Under the pieces are notes generated by a model that was not told where the DNA came from, made no database searches, and saw only the letters and a program-made list of their open reading frames with translations. From positions 41,652 to 105,651 of the forward strand of contig VZSF01001522.1 of the NCBI GenBank assembly GCA_013398295.1: DNA of 64,000 nucleotides. The letters are read 5' to 3'. Shown piece after piece: positions 44,790 to 57,700 of the stretch; the stretch's first letter is position 1, and each line of letters opens with the position of its first letter. The position numbers and the translations under genes are program-made. This DNA comes from Chionis minor (lineage: Eukaryota; Chordata; Aves; Charadriiformes; Chionididae).

Positions 44790-47700
44790 CAGGGAAGGAA
44801 ATACAAACTAAAAGCAGCAAATACCGGTTATAATTTGCACGTCTCAAAGACATGTCTAAAATCATCTCTTTTGAAGGATGAGAGAGAAAAACTGTCAAAA
44901 GCTGAACAGGCAAAGGAGAGTGAGAAGCCCTCTCCATGAGTAGAGCATCTCCATGATCATAGTATAACGCAATCAAGGCTGGGAGGCCAGGGGACCTTGT
45001 TGTCCTCTCAGCACACCCATCAGCACCCTGGTAAGATTTTTTGTGTTGATCAGTTGAACAGTAAAGGTTTCTCCTAACAAAGCAGCCCCAGCAGCATCCA
45101 TCAGGTATGGTCATGAGATATTGATGTGTGGGTGAGCAGGGATTACTTCTTCTGCAGTGAAACACAGGCAACATCGGGATGGGATGATTCAGCTATACCA
45201 TAATACACAGCAGTGCTGTAAAAAGGGGAAAACTGTGTAAAACTTCTTAGAAATAAATCACTTCAGAAAGAAATACAACACCAACGTCTAAGAGGAATAG
45301 AAAAAAACAGGTGAACAAACAGTTGTTGCTTTCCTCCACCAGTTTTTAAGGGCCGTAAGTGAAAATTTCTAAACCTATTTTTCATTTAATTACTGTGTTT
45401 TCTCAATAGATACTCTCCATTTTCTACTGGCTCTGATAAAATTAATTTTCCATCCAAGCATTCCAGCAACCTCCTTGACTAGGATTGCCTATTTAACAAA
45501 TATTTTCACCTCACACCATGGCTGTACTCAGGTCTTTCGTAGCTGGTCTGTGCTGAATGGACACAACGCATTTAGAAAACAAGAACATCTACAAATATTT
45601 CAGTGTGCTTGACCTGAAATTTCAGGAAAACCCTCTGAATTCAGTGATCTTTTGTGGTTGTTCATGACTTAAATTTTGCTGAAGGAGCAAAGGATCTAAC
45701 CTTGTCTTTGAACATTGGTCCCATAGCACGTGAAAAGGAAGATGGCAATGACAAGAGTGGAAAGCGTATGACATGCCAAGGTATCATTTCTAGTCCCCCA
45801 GCCACAAATGTCTGGAAAATATTTTGAGTAGATGTAACTGTTCTTGCTCCCTTTTTCAGTCTTGGCTCTAGCTACCTCTTACTGGTCATTCTGGTTATTC
45901 AGAGATAAATACTGTGCCAGATGGACTTTTGTTCTGACCTGGTACACAACTTCTTACATGGTTGTAGGATCAAGACCCAGCTTTTCAAAATTTCCCATGT
46001 TTGAAAGCATTTCGAAGGGAAAAACAGTAAAGAGAAAGAAATGCCATCAATCTAGTAACATTTTTACATATTTTTTTTTTTTACAATTCTTCCCTACACC
46101 ATTTGTAATAACCAGAAAAGTATTAAATAGTTACAGAGTGGCAAGAGGAAAAGCAGAGTGAAATAGGAAAAGAAAAATGCCTAATAGATCATTTTATTTC
46201 CTACAAGGCAAAGACAGATGAAGCGAGTGTTAAGATTAAGTAGTGAAAATAAATGCTAAGAATGATTAGCAAAACAAAATGCTGTTTCATTTCAAATGTG
46301 CAAGAGAAAATCTGCTTTTTTTATTATTATTCATTAAAAATGAATTAAATTAATTCAGTTCATTCATTTCAGTCTAACCCCTCCACATCAGAGCGCCGGA
46401 TGAAGGGGACACAGAGGGAAGAGGGGGCTTCCTGGAGTGCTTTGTGCCGAGGCTATTTTGGGTTGCGTAGCAGCTGGTGGGCAACTGTGGGCAGCATCTA
46501 TAAGCTATAGCAACGCTTGGGGTGGTGGCTGGCAGCTGCGCCAGCCCTTGGATCCATCCCGAGGCCCAGAAAAGCAAAGACACCACGAGGCCATTTTCCT
46601 CCCTTCTCTTGTGTTGATCCTCCTGGGAGGCACGAGACAAAACCTGGCGTTGACGGTCTTCTTGATCTCTATCAGCCGGAGCTTCCACACCCAAAACTCA
46701 CGGAGACATCCAGCCTCTATATGCTTTCGCAGAACCGGCCCAATGCGTTTCAGAGAGGGCGCTTTTCTTGCAGACAGAATGATAACAACCTACATAAACG
46801 TCAGCTCTTTGGAATAACTGCTGGAACAAGATCAAATTGGTAGGCTGCGGGATGTTTAGTCCAACAAAGCCTGGCTTTCAAGCCAGAAACATTCCGTAAG
46901 AGCCCTCCCTTAGCTTGCTGCAGAAGATCCCCTTTGCTACACTCACACTGCCCAGCACCAATGACCTCTTCTGTTTGTGGGATACCTGGCACGGTCCGAA
47001 GGCATTTCCTGAAATAATCTGTTTAACGCAACTCCACAGCTGCTGTGTAAATTTAAAGACTGAACACGAGCTGGTACTTGCGCAATCCCTGACCAAGACG
47101 TTTGCTCTTGAGTTGATTGCAGTTGACCTGCAAATTGAGCAGGTTCTGGGAGGTACAGGGCAAAGTCAGCGCCGCCGGTACCAGAGCAGGCAGCATTGCT
47201 TCCCAACTGCAAGCAAATGTGCATTTTGGCATAGCTCCTGCTGGAAAGAGCGAAGTGCAACTGTTAATCGCTGACTTCTCAGTAACTAAACACAAAAAGC
47301 TTGTCAAGAAACAAAAAACAACAAAATTAATCTTTTCTCTAAGTGGTTGCCAAACCTGACGTAGACAATACATCAAGCAGGCGGAAGATGCTGCAGTTTT
47401 CCCTGCAAATCTCTAACTGCCAAGAGCGCTCGGCCACGGCTCTCCCCCAGATTGGCGAGAAGGTCAGCAGCTCCCATCAAAGGAGCCACCTTCGCTCTGC
47501 AGCTGCAGCCTGACACCTGTCAGCTTCATCAGCTGGAACGGAAACCTTTCCCAAACCCTCTGGCTCCGCCTGGGAGCAGGCAGCCCAACCTGAGCTCAGC
47601 CTGGACTTGTTCAGAGCCCGATGACGATCAATAAGTGTCCTTCCTCTTGTTGGCATCTGCAAACTGGTGCCTGCATTGCAGAGAAATAGCGTTTGCCGGC

Positions 47701-48106
47701 ATGTCACAGGTCTGCTCCAAGGGCTCTCTGCTAGTGCCACCACCCCGGGAGGTGACACCAGGGACCTAAATGAACGGAGAACTGGGGAGCCTCAGCGGCG
47801 GAGCCTCCTGCCTTGCCTGCATGAAGCTCCATCCAGGTAGCACCAGTGCAAGGCTGGAATTGGAGTTACCATGGGGAACCACCCGGCATGAAATGACTTC
47901 ACTGGAGACTTCCTCCTTCCAGGATTCTGGGGGATGCAGTAAAGCTGATTGTAATGCTAATTTTCTTACAGGACTGCAGTGCTGTGCTTATGTCAGACAT
48001 TGAACATCGCTGGTTGCAGGAGTGGTCCCCTCCCCCTCACGGGCTGGGAATCCTGCTTTAAGTCATCATTAAAGATAGAGTTTCACTAATCCCCTGTTGG
48101 GTGCAT
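44790..48106. other. Unique non-coding sequence, partly CpG-richer
   Basis: No gene supported. From 46,381 to about 47,780 CpG is moderately enriched (about 18 in the first 420 bases by hand count, about 3 per 100 thereafter). Many overlapping frames appear on both strands there. A T tract lies near 46,072-46,082. At 45,840-45,980 the frame opens only with TTG. Confidence 0.45.
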
Positions 48107-48141
48107 CACACACACACACATGCGCGCACACGCACACACAG
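48107..48141. repeat. (CA)n microsatellite with CG interruptions
   Basis: A CA run broken by TGCGCGCACACG. Confidence 0.95.
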
Positions 48142-48380
48142 AGCAGCATCTGCTCCATAGAGATCTGGAGTGACGATTTTGGGGCTGTAAGGTTTGGACT
48201 GCGCCTTGTAATGGCTTCAGCATTGGTGGCTGAAGTCAACTGTCTGTGCTTTAAGTCTTATAAATGCTCTCAAATTAAGCAGCGTCCCCTCATCCCACAG
48301 CTGCTTCCAAAATAACTTTAAACGCAACCCAAATGGTTGGACGTGGCTGGTCTGCTGGGACAGCAGTTTTGGAAACTGTT

Positions 48381-48401
48381 ATGTGTGTGTGTGTGTGTGT
48401 G
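48381..48401. repeat. (TG)10 microsatellite
   Basis: Uninterrupted TG dinucleotides, 240 bases from the CA array above and in inverted sense to it. Confidence 0.95.
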
Positions 48402-50180
48402 AAGGGATGTATGTGGCACATCCTGACATAGGCAAATACTGGAAATCTGTCTCCATTTCAAGATTTCATTGTTGTACCTCAAGGTGTAGCTAAGGTTGGG
48501 ATTTTTGCTATTGTACTAACAGCTGCATCAAGATGTTTGGTGATCTACAACCTCACCCTGCATCAATTCTCTTCATGACTTGACTTCCTCCAGTGTCCTC
48601 ATTGTGCTTAAGCATCCCTTGAGGCAGGCACACCTCTTGGAATGTGGTTGTACTGATTCCTGACTTCAGGTGCTCCCGCAAGCTCTCCTAAAGCACACAG
48701 ACCTGCATTTCAGAGGCATCACACTTGTACGGGACCAAGGGTTCAAGCTCTGTGAAAGCGTGGAGTCAGAGAGGAGGCAGCTGCTCCCACATCTGCAGGC
48801 AGTCCCAGGGCATTTACACATCCTGGAAATTGTCCTGATTTCACCCAAATCGAGTGTAGGTTTTTGCTCAGAAGTACTATATGTCACTTAGTAGCATTTA
48901 TCTGCTTTAAGTTTTCTTGTCTCTCCTCTCTCACATTTCTCAACTTCTCTTTCCATAGGTCTCCAAGATCGGAAGGGACGGTGGCAATTATTTTGCCTCA
49001 TCTCCTGCACTGAACAGGCAACAGAATTTCATCCATCCCTCTGTTGAGTCTATTATTTCTGGCTGAGCTAAGGAATATCATTAAGTAAGCATTCTACTCC
49101 TGATTTAAAGACTTCTACTCATAAGGAAGCCACCACATTTATTGGTATAAGCACGTATGTCCATTTATGCATGCACGCATTTCTTTTAGAGATTACAGCA
49201 TTTACAGAGTTTCCAACAGGAATGACCCAAGAAGGTCCAATCCTGGAAGGAATTGTTTCTGTAGTTAACTGAAATAAATATATGGAGTACGTGTTGAAAG
49301 CCCACTTCTGATCTCGCTCAGTATGTAGCTGGTATAGGGAGGGAGTGTGGTCCCGTTTGTTAATGACTGCAGATTGACTTGAACAGTCTGTTTGGCAGAC
49401 AGCTATCAGCAGTGCTCCTCGGACCAAAGCCATCCTTTTTTCTCCAAAGGTGGATGCAGAATTGCTTCCTATCATGAAAAAACCCCTCAATTCAAATGAG
49501 CTATGTCACCCAGGGCAATCTGGAGAGGTACAGGGGAGCAAGGAAAGGTTTCACCTATCTAATGTGCTAGACACAATCCAATAATCTAGATTATCTAGGA
49601 ATGTTGTTGCTGCTACCAAGAACAAGATCCATGAGATACGCAAAGACATCAAAGCTATTTTTACTTGAAAAGTAAATCAGGAGCATCTATGGGAAGGTTA
49701 CAGGAGTGCTCACATACAGAAGATGCTCTATTTTTACAGACATGCCCAGGTTTGGAGAGAAAGCCAAGCAACCAATTAAGGAAGCTAAACTGATGACAAA
49801 AGTGTCACCCAGAAGATTTAAACAGCACAGCTTTGTTTGTTTCAGACTATCAAAAGTTCAAGTGAACATCTCTGCAACTCCGGCATGGTGTTCGTAGTAC
49901 CTGAAACCATTGGGTTGTACTGGAGAGAGGCTGGATGTAGTAAGTGGGTGTGCAATGCTATCTATCCTAGGGGCTGTGGTGATGGTATAAAACAGCTTTT
50001 GCAGATACAGTCAGTTTCACTTACTGAATTGCATGGATCACACTAACTATAGCATTTATTTCACAAAATAAATTTTAATCTAGCAAGGTGGATTCTGTTG
50101 GTAAAAATATTATGCGTTTTGGCTTCTAAAAAATCTTGAGTTCATGGAACTAGGTTGAGATGTCTGTTAACTTTGGGGTT
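48402..50180. other. Unique non-coding sequence
   Basis: No gene supported. Frames on both strands at 48,666-48,891 mirror one another and lack features. Confidence 0.5.
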
Positions 50181-50181
50181 A

Positions 50182-50466
50182 CAGAATCATAGAATGGTTT
50201 GGGTTGGAAGAGACCTCAAAGATCACCTAGTTTCAACCCCCCGTGACACGGGCAGAGACACCTTCCACTAGACCAGATCGCTCAAAGCCCCATCCAGCCT
50301 GGCCTTGGATGCTTCCAGGGATGGGGCACCCACAGCTTTGCCAGAAAACCTGTTCCGGTGCCTCAGTACCCTCAGAGTGAAAAATTTCTTCCTAATACTT
50401 ATTCTAAATCTCCCCTCTTCCAGTCTGAAGCCATCACCCCTCGTCCTGTCACTAGATGCCCTTGTT
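50182..50466 (-). mobile_element. CR1 LINE 3' fragment
   Basis: Starts CAGAATCATAGAATGGTTTG on the + strand. It continues GAGACCTCAAAGATCACCTA, CCACTAGACCAGATCGCTCA, CTTCCAGGGATGGGGCACCC, CTCAGAGTGAAAAATTTCTT and CTCGTCCTGTCACTAGATGC. It is a shorter copy of the same region as 41,959-42,372. The frames at 50,305-50,858 begin inside it and are not genes. Confidence 0.94.
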
Positions 50467-51190
50467 CATATTGTCCGTGTTTATGTGACCCTGTGATCTT
50501 ATTCACGAGGACTACTCATTTAGATCTACACAACAGACCCTTAAAGCACTCTCAGAGTATGTCCAAACATGACTATACTGTACCCAGGGCACCTTCCATT
50601 TTTCACAAAAATCCTTGCAGCATCCACTCTAAGGCACTGTTACCACTTGCTCCTCCCTCAGCTCGTCCACATCACTCTCCAGACCTGCTGCTTTGCCCAT
50701 ATACTTGTGTCCCCCCGTGGCCACCTTGCTCAGCAGCACATTGCAGAGCCGCAGGTCATCAGAGCGAGGGACAGAGCAAGAGTCTCCTGAGCTCCACACA
50801 CTGTCTGCAGGATGGTCTTTGCAAAGGAAGCCCGTTACCATATTTCTCAGCGCTATAACCTGTGCTAGCAAGCCACTCTTCAGGACTTCAAGAGCATGTT
50901 TCAACAGGAGATGGCCTAAACCTCAAGTACACATTGGTAAGACATCCTTCCCCTTTTGACACCAGGGGAATGCTGATTTCAGGCTGTAAGATGCCTTCCC
51001 AGTCATCCAATTTTAGGTGTCAGTTTGGTACAAAACAGAAGAGCCCTACTGGCTCAGAGCAAACCACCTCCAGATGTTCCACACAGTGAAATGCAAGGAG
51101 ATCCCTGGATAAATCTGGCTTGCATTTTGCCATCAATTATAGTGTTAGGTAGCCCTAATTGCTTGTTCCCTGAGTGTTTCACTTTTAATA
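50467..51190. other. Unique non-coding sequence
   Basis: No gene supported. Frames run out of the CR1 on the left into this segment and have no features of their own. Confidence 0.5.
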
Positions 51191-51192
51191 TC

Positions 51193-51720
51193 TAGGAGAC
51201 CACTCAGCACTCGTGAGGCCACACCTGGAGCACTGTGTCCAGTTCTGGCTCCCTACTACAAGAGAGACACGGGCATACTGGAGAGAGTCCAATGAAGGGC
51301 CACAAAGATGATGAAGGGACTGGAGCATCTCTTCTATAAGGAAAGTCTGAGAAAGCTGGGACTGCTTAGCCTGGAGGAGAGAAGGATCAGGGGGTTCTTA
51401 CCAATGTATATCACCTACAGGGAGGGTGCAAAGAGGACAGAGCCAGGCTCTTTTCAGTGGTGCCCAGTGACAGCGCAGAGGCAACGGGCACAAACTGAAA
51501 TACTGGAGAGACTGTCATCATCAGGAAACACTTGTTTTTACTCTGAGAGTGACTGAGCACTGGAGCAGATGGCCCAGGGAAGTCTGAAGTCTTCGTCCTT
51601 GGAGATATTCAAAAGCTGTCTGGACATGACTCTGGATGGCCCTGCTTGAGCAGGGGAGTTGGACCGGATGACCTCTCCAGAGGTCTCTGCCAACCTCAAA
51701 ACCATTCTGTGATTCTGTGA
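51193..51720 (+). mobile_element. CR1 LINE fragment including decayed end of the RT-encoding ORF
   Basis: The 5' part (CACTCGTGAGGCCACACCTG, AGCACTGTGTCCAGTTCTGG) is the end of the CR1 reverse-transcriptase ORF. The frame can be followed as MMKGLEHLFYKESLRKLGLL and LSLEERRIRG, with an in-frame TGA at 51,293-51,295. The 3' UTR follows with AAAAGCTGTCTGGACATGAC, GGTTGGACCGGATGACCTC-like words and the terminus ATTCTGTGATTCTGTGA. This is the only copy in the window that keeps coding-derived sequence. It is not functional. Confidence 0.93.
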
Positions 51721-54700
51721 GGCTGCTGCCCACAAATCTATTGCCAGTCCGTGAATTAGGGAAGGAGCATCATATTCTTCACTTCTTATAATCTGGTGTA
51801 AGCAACTTTGCCTCTTCAAGCTTTTATTCCTTTTCCCATCTTCTCTGTTTTATCTTTTAGATGGTCATTTTGCTGGACCATGAACTACCTTATCCTGAGC
51901 TTGTGCAGTATGCAACAGGATGATGTTCTCACTAAAGTCTTCTGATTGATACCGGAATGTTCAAAATCACAAAGATAAAACAGAAATCTTAAGTTAAGTA
52001 CTGAGTGCTTCGTTTTCCCCCTACTTTTGAAGTACAGCCGAAGACTTACATTTACCCACCTTGGCTTCCATCAAAGCCGAGTCAAAGGATATTTCTGCAG
52101 CTGCGATTCTGAAATCAGACCACAGGAAGAGCTGCCGAGCAAAGGGCCATGCAGCCAGTTCTGCTCCTGTCCCTGGGATTGCCCAGGGGTGTGGAGCATG
52201 GGCTCTTGTCCCCCTAGACCCCCTCTGTCACCGCTCTGCCTGGAGTCAGCATGCTAGACAGCAGGTGCTGCACAGTATATCTCCATATGACGTTCATATG
52301 GACACCTCTAGTCCTCTGGTATCTCTTAAGGCCTTCACTTTTCTTGTTTAAGCAGATGAGAAAACGTTTGTTTGGGGTTTTTTTTCCCTAACAGGTAAAA
52401 AACAAGCTTGTTCCATATTGTTAAAAGAATTTTTAACTGTCTTACAGCTATTTAAAAGAACTTACAAGGTATTTTGCCATTTGAGGTTGAAAAGCGTTCT
52501 TGTCTTGAAATATTTTGTCTAAGCTTAGTTTCTTTGTCTAACTAAATCAGTAAAACGATGTGAGACCCAAACATAATGACTGCATTTTTAAATCAGTAAA
52601 AACTTCAAAGGAGCATGTTCATTGCAGACTACAAAACTGTCCTAGAATATTCACTGACATACTCTACATTAGGAAACATATACATATTCATTAGCAGTTT
52701 TTATTTATCTTCAAAACACTATAGTTCTGAAAGAGCAAATCAAACACAGGTCTAAAAAGCCTTTGTATTCATCCAAGACTCTTCTCAGGAAATTATTAGT
52801 ATTACTGCAGTTGTACTGAATAGACAGGATTATTAATTAAGACATATTGGTTTGCTCTGGTGCGCGCTATCCTCAGCAGAAGATCTGTCAAGTTGTTATA
52901 GTTTGTAAAAAAGTTTTCTCTGCATACAAATTCTCATGTTTTCTGATATGAAAACTCACTCGAGTTCTTTGTGTTTTTAAAGATCTCAGGGCTATATTCA
53001 CTGAAAACAATGGCAAAATTCCTACTAAATATAACCTGGGCAGACTCAATCCAGGTATATATTTGTGAAGAAGCATCATACTGTCCCTCCAATAGATAAC
53101 CACAGAATTCTATTTAAGCGCCTTCAAGTCTGGGAACAACTGCCAACAGTCTGTGCTCTGTGGAACACGGGTCTTCAGGAGACTCGCATTTGATTTGCCA
53201 CAGAAATGAAATCTAAACTCCTAAAAAGAGGAAGAAATCTTCAACAATGCTGTATAAGGCTGAGATTTAGGGGAGAGGAATTAAATTCTGCCATAAGGAC
53301 AAACTTTGTGTATGACCTTGGACAAAAGCCTCATGAAGGTCTACACTGCACAGCAGTTTTGTGCAGGAACAGCCAGGTTAGTCTAGGAAGCAGTCTGACT
53401 GTGGTGAACTGGTGTCACTGGAGCCTCAAGCTGCTGGGGCTGGACTATGTCTGGGTCCTGAGCCAGCTTCAAATGAGTTCACGCTGGTATGTTTACACCG
53501 CTCTGCATTGTAACCCTGAAGGAACATCTACAGCCACAGACCTGAGAAGACTGGAAAATTAGCTTGCATTGAGTCCTGTGACACTAGACCACAAGCAACA
53601 GCTGAGGAAGCTCAAATATCTCTATATGTCATTCATCCTTCTATATCATTTTATTCTTCATTTTAAAATGGGGATGGTAGTGCAGATGGGTGAGGTGAGA
53701 ATAAGTACTCTGAAACGCGTCAGGTAGCAGTGCAATGTAAAGCTGATCAAAACCACTACAAGTGACCTCTTGTGCTCATGTTGCTTCTTAGCTAGAACTT
53801 TCCTCACAACGGTATCAAGTACTGAGAGCTCCAGGTGGAGTTACACACACGTATGCACAGACAGAGACAAGCAAAAGTATTTTTTGAAATGTAGGTTTTC
53901 AGCCTCCCTTTTGCCTGTCTCTGTTTCCTTGTCCATTGACTCGACACAATAGCTTGCCCATGTAATAAGCTTCAAAATATTTCGTCGAAAAGTCTGGGGT
54001 TTTTTGTTTCTTGAGTGAGAAAGAACCGCACTTTTAAAACAGACTTAACACCAGTTGTAGCTACACTTGCAAAACGAACGGGGCAAACACATTGGCCTGA
54101 TCCTGTCCCTGTTATTTAATTCTTACTATAGTCTCCGCTAACCAGTCCTCACCCAAACACCACCTCAGCACCAGCTGGGAGTTAAACACGCACCAACAAC
54201 CACTCTCGCAAGGTTGCCTGAACCTGGCCACCCTGTTTCGGGAGCAACAGAGCTCAGTGAGCTGGGCCACTCACCCCCCGGGCCAGAGAGTAATCTCCGA
54301 TCTCTTCTCTTTACTGATACTGGTGTAGCTACTCTGCTCATTCAAGGATTCATTTGGGTTTTTTAATAATGATCCTATGGCAGACGGGGTGAAATGATTT
54401 TGTGCTAACTGAATATAAATGGTCTATGAATGTATCACAAGCTCAACACTTTCTGACAGCATTGATGCCTTAACAGAGGGAAATCTCTATTTTCTGTAAA
54501 CCAAAACTGCGATGAACTGGAAAAGGCTTATTTGTAATATAAGCAAAGTTGATCCAGACTTCAATGAAAGGCAGTAAACAAGACATTTCTTCTGTTTCTT
54601 GAGCTAGTTTTTCCAGTAGCTGCTCAGCGTAGAACTGCATACTGATTCTTAATCTTCTTCAAGCTTTCACCAAAGTGATGCTCTTATGAGGGATTTGTGT

Positions 54701-57700
54701 TTCACTACACCTGCAGACCCCTATCGAGAACTGGAGCTGCCTTTTCCAAGCTTTTGTGACTGTCTCTACCTCAAAGGCATCACAAAGTAAATGTACAAAG
54801 CAAGACATCCAATATATTTTAGAAACAGTCCTCAGGATCATAAAGGAGCACAGGGCCAATTATGGGAAGTGAAACGGCCACTGTCACAGCATTCTAACTC
54901 CACACAAACCAAGTTTCATGTTTTAAGTCCTGAAGTAAGCACAGCTGCTCCAGCATTGCGAAGAGGTGTTCTTCCGAGATAAGCACAGGTCACAGTGAGT
55001 CTTCTTCTACCCATCACACACCCAACGCACAGCCCTTGGCACGTTCAGCACGACTGCAGACTGTGCGAGCACACTCTTCTTCCTGCAACTGCTTATTAAA
55101 ATTGGTCTTTCTTAAAAAGTATTCCATCTGGAAATTTCACAGATAATATTGTGTCTGAAAAATGAGCAACAGACACCCTTTGGAGGTTCAGTTTTTTTGG
55201 TTTTGTTTTCATTATTCTCTCAAAGCTTTTTGGTTTCAAAGGCAAATATCAAAGCATTTAATTGATATTCTTATCTTTCTCTGTCAAGTACACATTACTG
55301 GATTCAACCCAAATCCCCGTATCCAGCAAAGCCTGAATTATCAACCACCTGACATGACTATCTACAGTTTGAGTTCTGTTGTGCTTAGCTGGAGCTCTGT
55401 CATCTTCTTTTTACAGTTTTTATAGTCCTTTACCATTTTTTTCCCCAAACTCTCCTTACTCCACAAGCCTTGTAAGCATATTTTCCTTTCTTTATTTTCT
55501 CCATAAGACATTCCTCATACCCTGCAGTGGAAACACATACACAAATCTGTTTTACTCTCAGCTACTCTGAGACTGCCAGCATGGAAGTTCCCTCTGCAAT
55601 ACAGGTCGTCTCTGAAAAACTGAAAGCTTGAGCCTAGATGGATGCTGTAAAACACTCCACAGAAAATCCTGCAACTCTGCAATTAAGGGGGTAGTCTTCA
55701 TATACCATCGAAGAGACAGAGTAAGACTTGATCTTTGGCTTTACTGAAAGGCTCTTTGCAGATATTAGGGGCTTCTCTGTGCTGAGGTAATGTAAAATTC
55801 TTTTCTACTTCAGCAGATTTAGGGTCAAGCTGTAAAAGCAAAGAGATCCACAGCGATGAGGAACCTAATACAGAGCCTCCTACAGTGAACAGCCCGGCGG
55901 TTTCTGCGGGACTCCTCTGGGTGATATGTTGGATGGCTGGCGCTAAAGACTTGCACACCAAAAGAATCATTGCATCGAAATAATGAAAGCATTTAGAATT
56001 CCTTTGGCTACTAATATCATTAACAGTTCACAATACACACAAGGACGGGAAGGAAACGGCAGCAGACAAAGGCATTGTGTTTGGGGGAAGGTGACAGTGA
56101 AGGTCAGCAGCAAGACTCAGGACAGAAACCAGGTGTTCTCACTGGGGCTTTCAGAACAAGAGAATTCGTCCCTCTTCTCATAGGGATCCCTGCTCTTAGC
56201 ATAACACTAAAGTAACTGCTGAGGAGACTATGTAAATTCACACATCAGCCAGACGCTTTTTCCAGTAAGGAAACTCCTAGAAGTTTTGGCAGGCGCCTAC
56301 TACGGTGTCAAATGGTCTCTTCCCCAGAACACAGCACCAACATATGGTTGTGACACGTGCAATATTGTGGTATTGTATCAGCAATACCTGGCAATGTCCT
56401 TTGAAAAATTCACCTGCATTAGATGGCACGTTGAGGTGCACACAACTTCAAAAGCAGTAACAACAAAAGTTAACAGCTGTAGAGTCAACCCTTACGGACT
56501 GGCCATTTCCCGCAGAACTGTTCTACCTGCAGCCAGTGGTTTTTCTTCAGTTTTTATTTAAAGACTAAAGGACTTTTCCCTCATTATTTTCTCATATTAT
56601 ACAAGGTATCCTAACAGCTGCTGGAAGCTGAATATCATGTTAACAATACATAATTTAGTAAATATATGCCCATATTGACACTGAAAGAAAACCTGATGTT
56701 GCACCACCATACTGTGTGTTTTTATTATACTGTAAGTACAGTCTCAAACATAATAGGATTTATTCATAACATATTTACTCCGCTGAAGTGAGCATAAATA
56801 TGTAAATGTCTAAGGCTTAGACTGGGAATTGCCTACTGCTGCTTTCAAGTCATGCAGCACTCTCCGCACTCTAAATGCGGGCTGACAGCAGAAACGGCAG
56901 AACTGTACTTCCAAGGAAAGTATTACAGAAGGATCAAGCTTGCATATCATTACCTTACCCCTGACTTCTAATAGAGAACGACGGTGGACACACAGTTGTA
57001 GCTTTCACACTACTTTAATGGAACAACTACACAGAGAGAGCGGAAGCAAACATTGCTGATTGGGGCAGCTCCCACCGGAGTGCGATTTGAAGGAAGAAAA
57101 ATCCCTTTTTATAAGATACCATGCGGATGTATGGAGCAAAATAATTTTGCGTTGAAATGCATGCAAGTGAAGGGGGTTGATTTTGTTGCCTGGTTGTCAG
57201 GGAAGAAGAGGACAGCAGAGTGCCTGCTAGCAGCACTCAGATAAAATCTTGAAGCATGAAGTATGTGGTGGGAAAGTTATTCTGCCAAAGCCAGTGGATG
57301 AAGCTCTGTTGGCTTCTCTGGAGTACGAACCATGAGAGACCTGTTTCAAAGGCCTGCAGGCATGAGAGGCTACACCAAGGTGAGGGAACACGATACGGCG
57401 TAGAAAGGTGAGAGAATGTGCTTGTAGCTTTCTCTGAGGCAGAAAGCGCAATCAGTTTTCAAAGTTGCAAATAAATAAGTAAAAAGACACAGCAGCAAAA
57501 TTGCTCATGAGGCAATTACTGAAGGGTAGTTGGAGCAAGAGAGAATAATCCCAGCTTCGCAGTTGGGATTTCAGGTCTAAGCAAATATCTGGGTAATCGT
57601 CTTTAGCTGTGTGCACATTTTAATTCACACCTTTCCACTGACTTATTGCTTCCATGCCAGATACTTTTAAAAAAAGTGAATCAATTGCCCATAAAAGGTG

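Noticed and set aside
45844..46161. Plus-strand frame of 105 codons with hydrophobic residues
   Set aside because: It opens with TTG and not ATG, crosses a T tract, and shows no clear membrane-protein organisation.
50305..50858. Plus-strand frames of 63-166 codons
   Set aside because: They begin inside a reversed CR1 copy and run on by chance; no domain is present.
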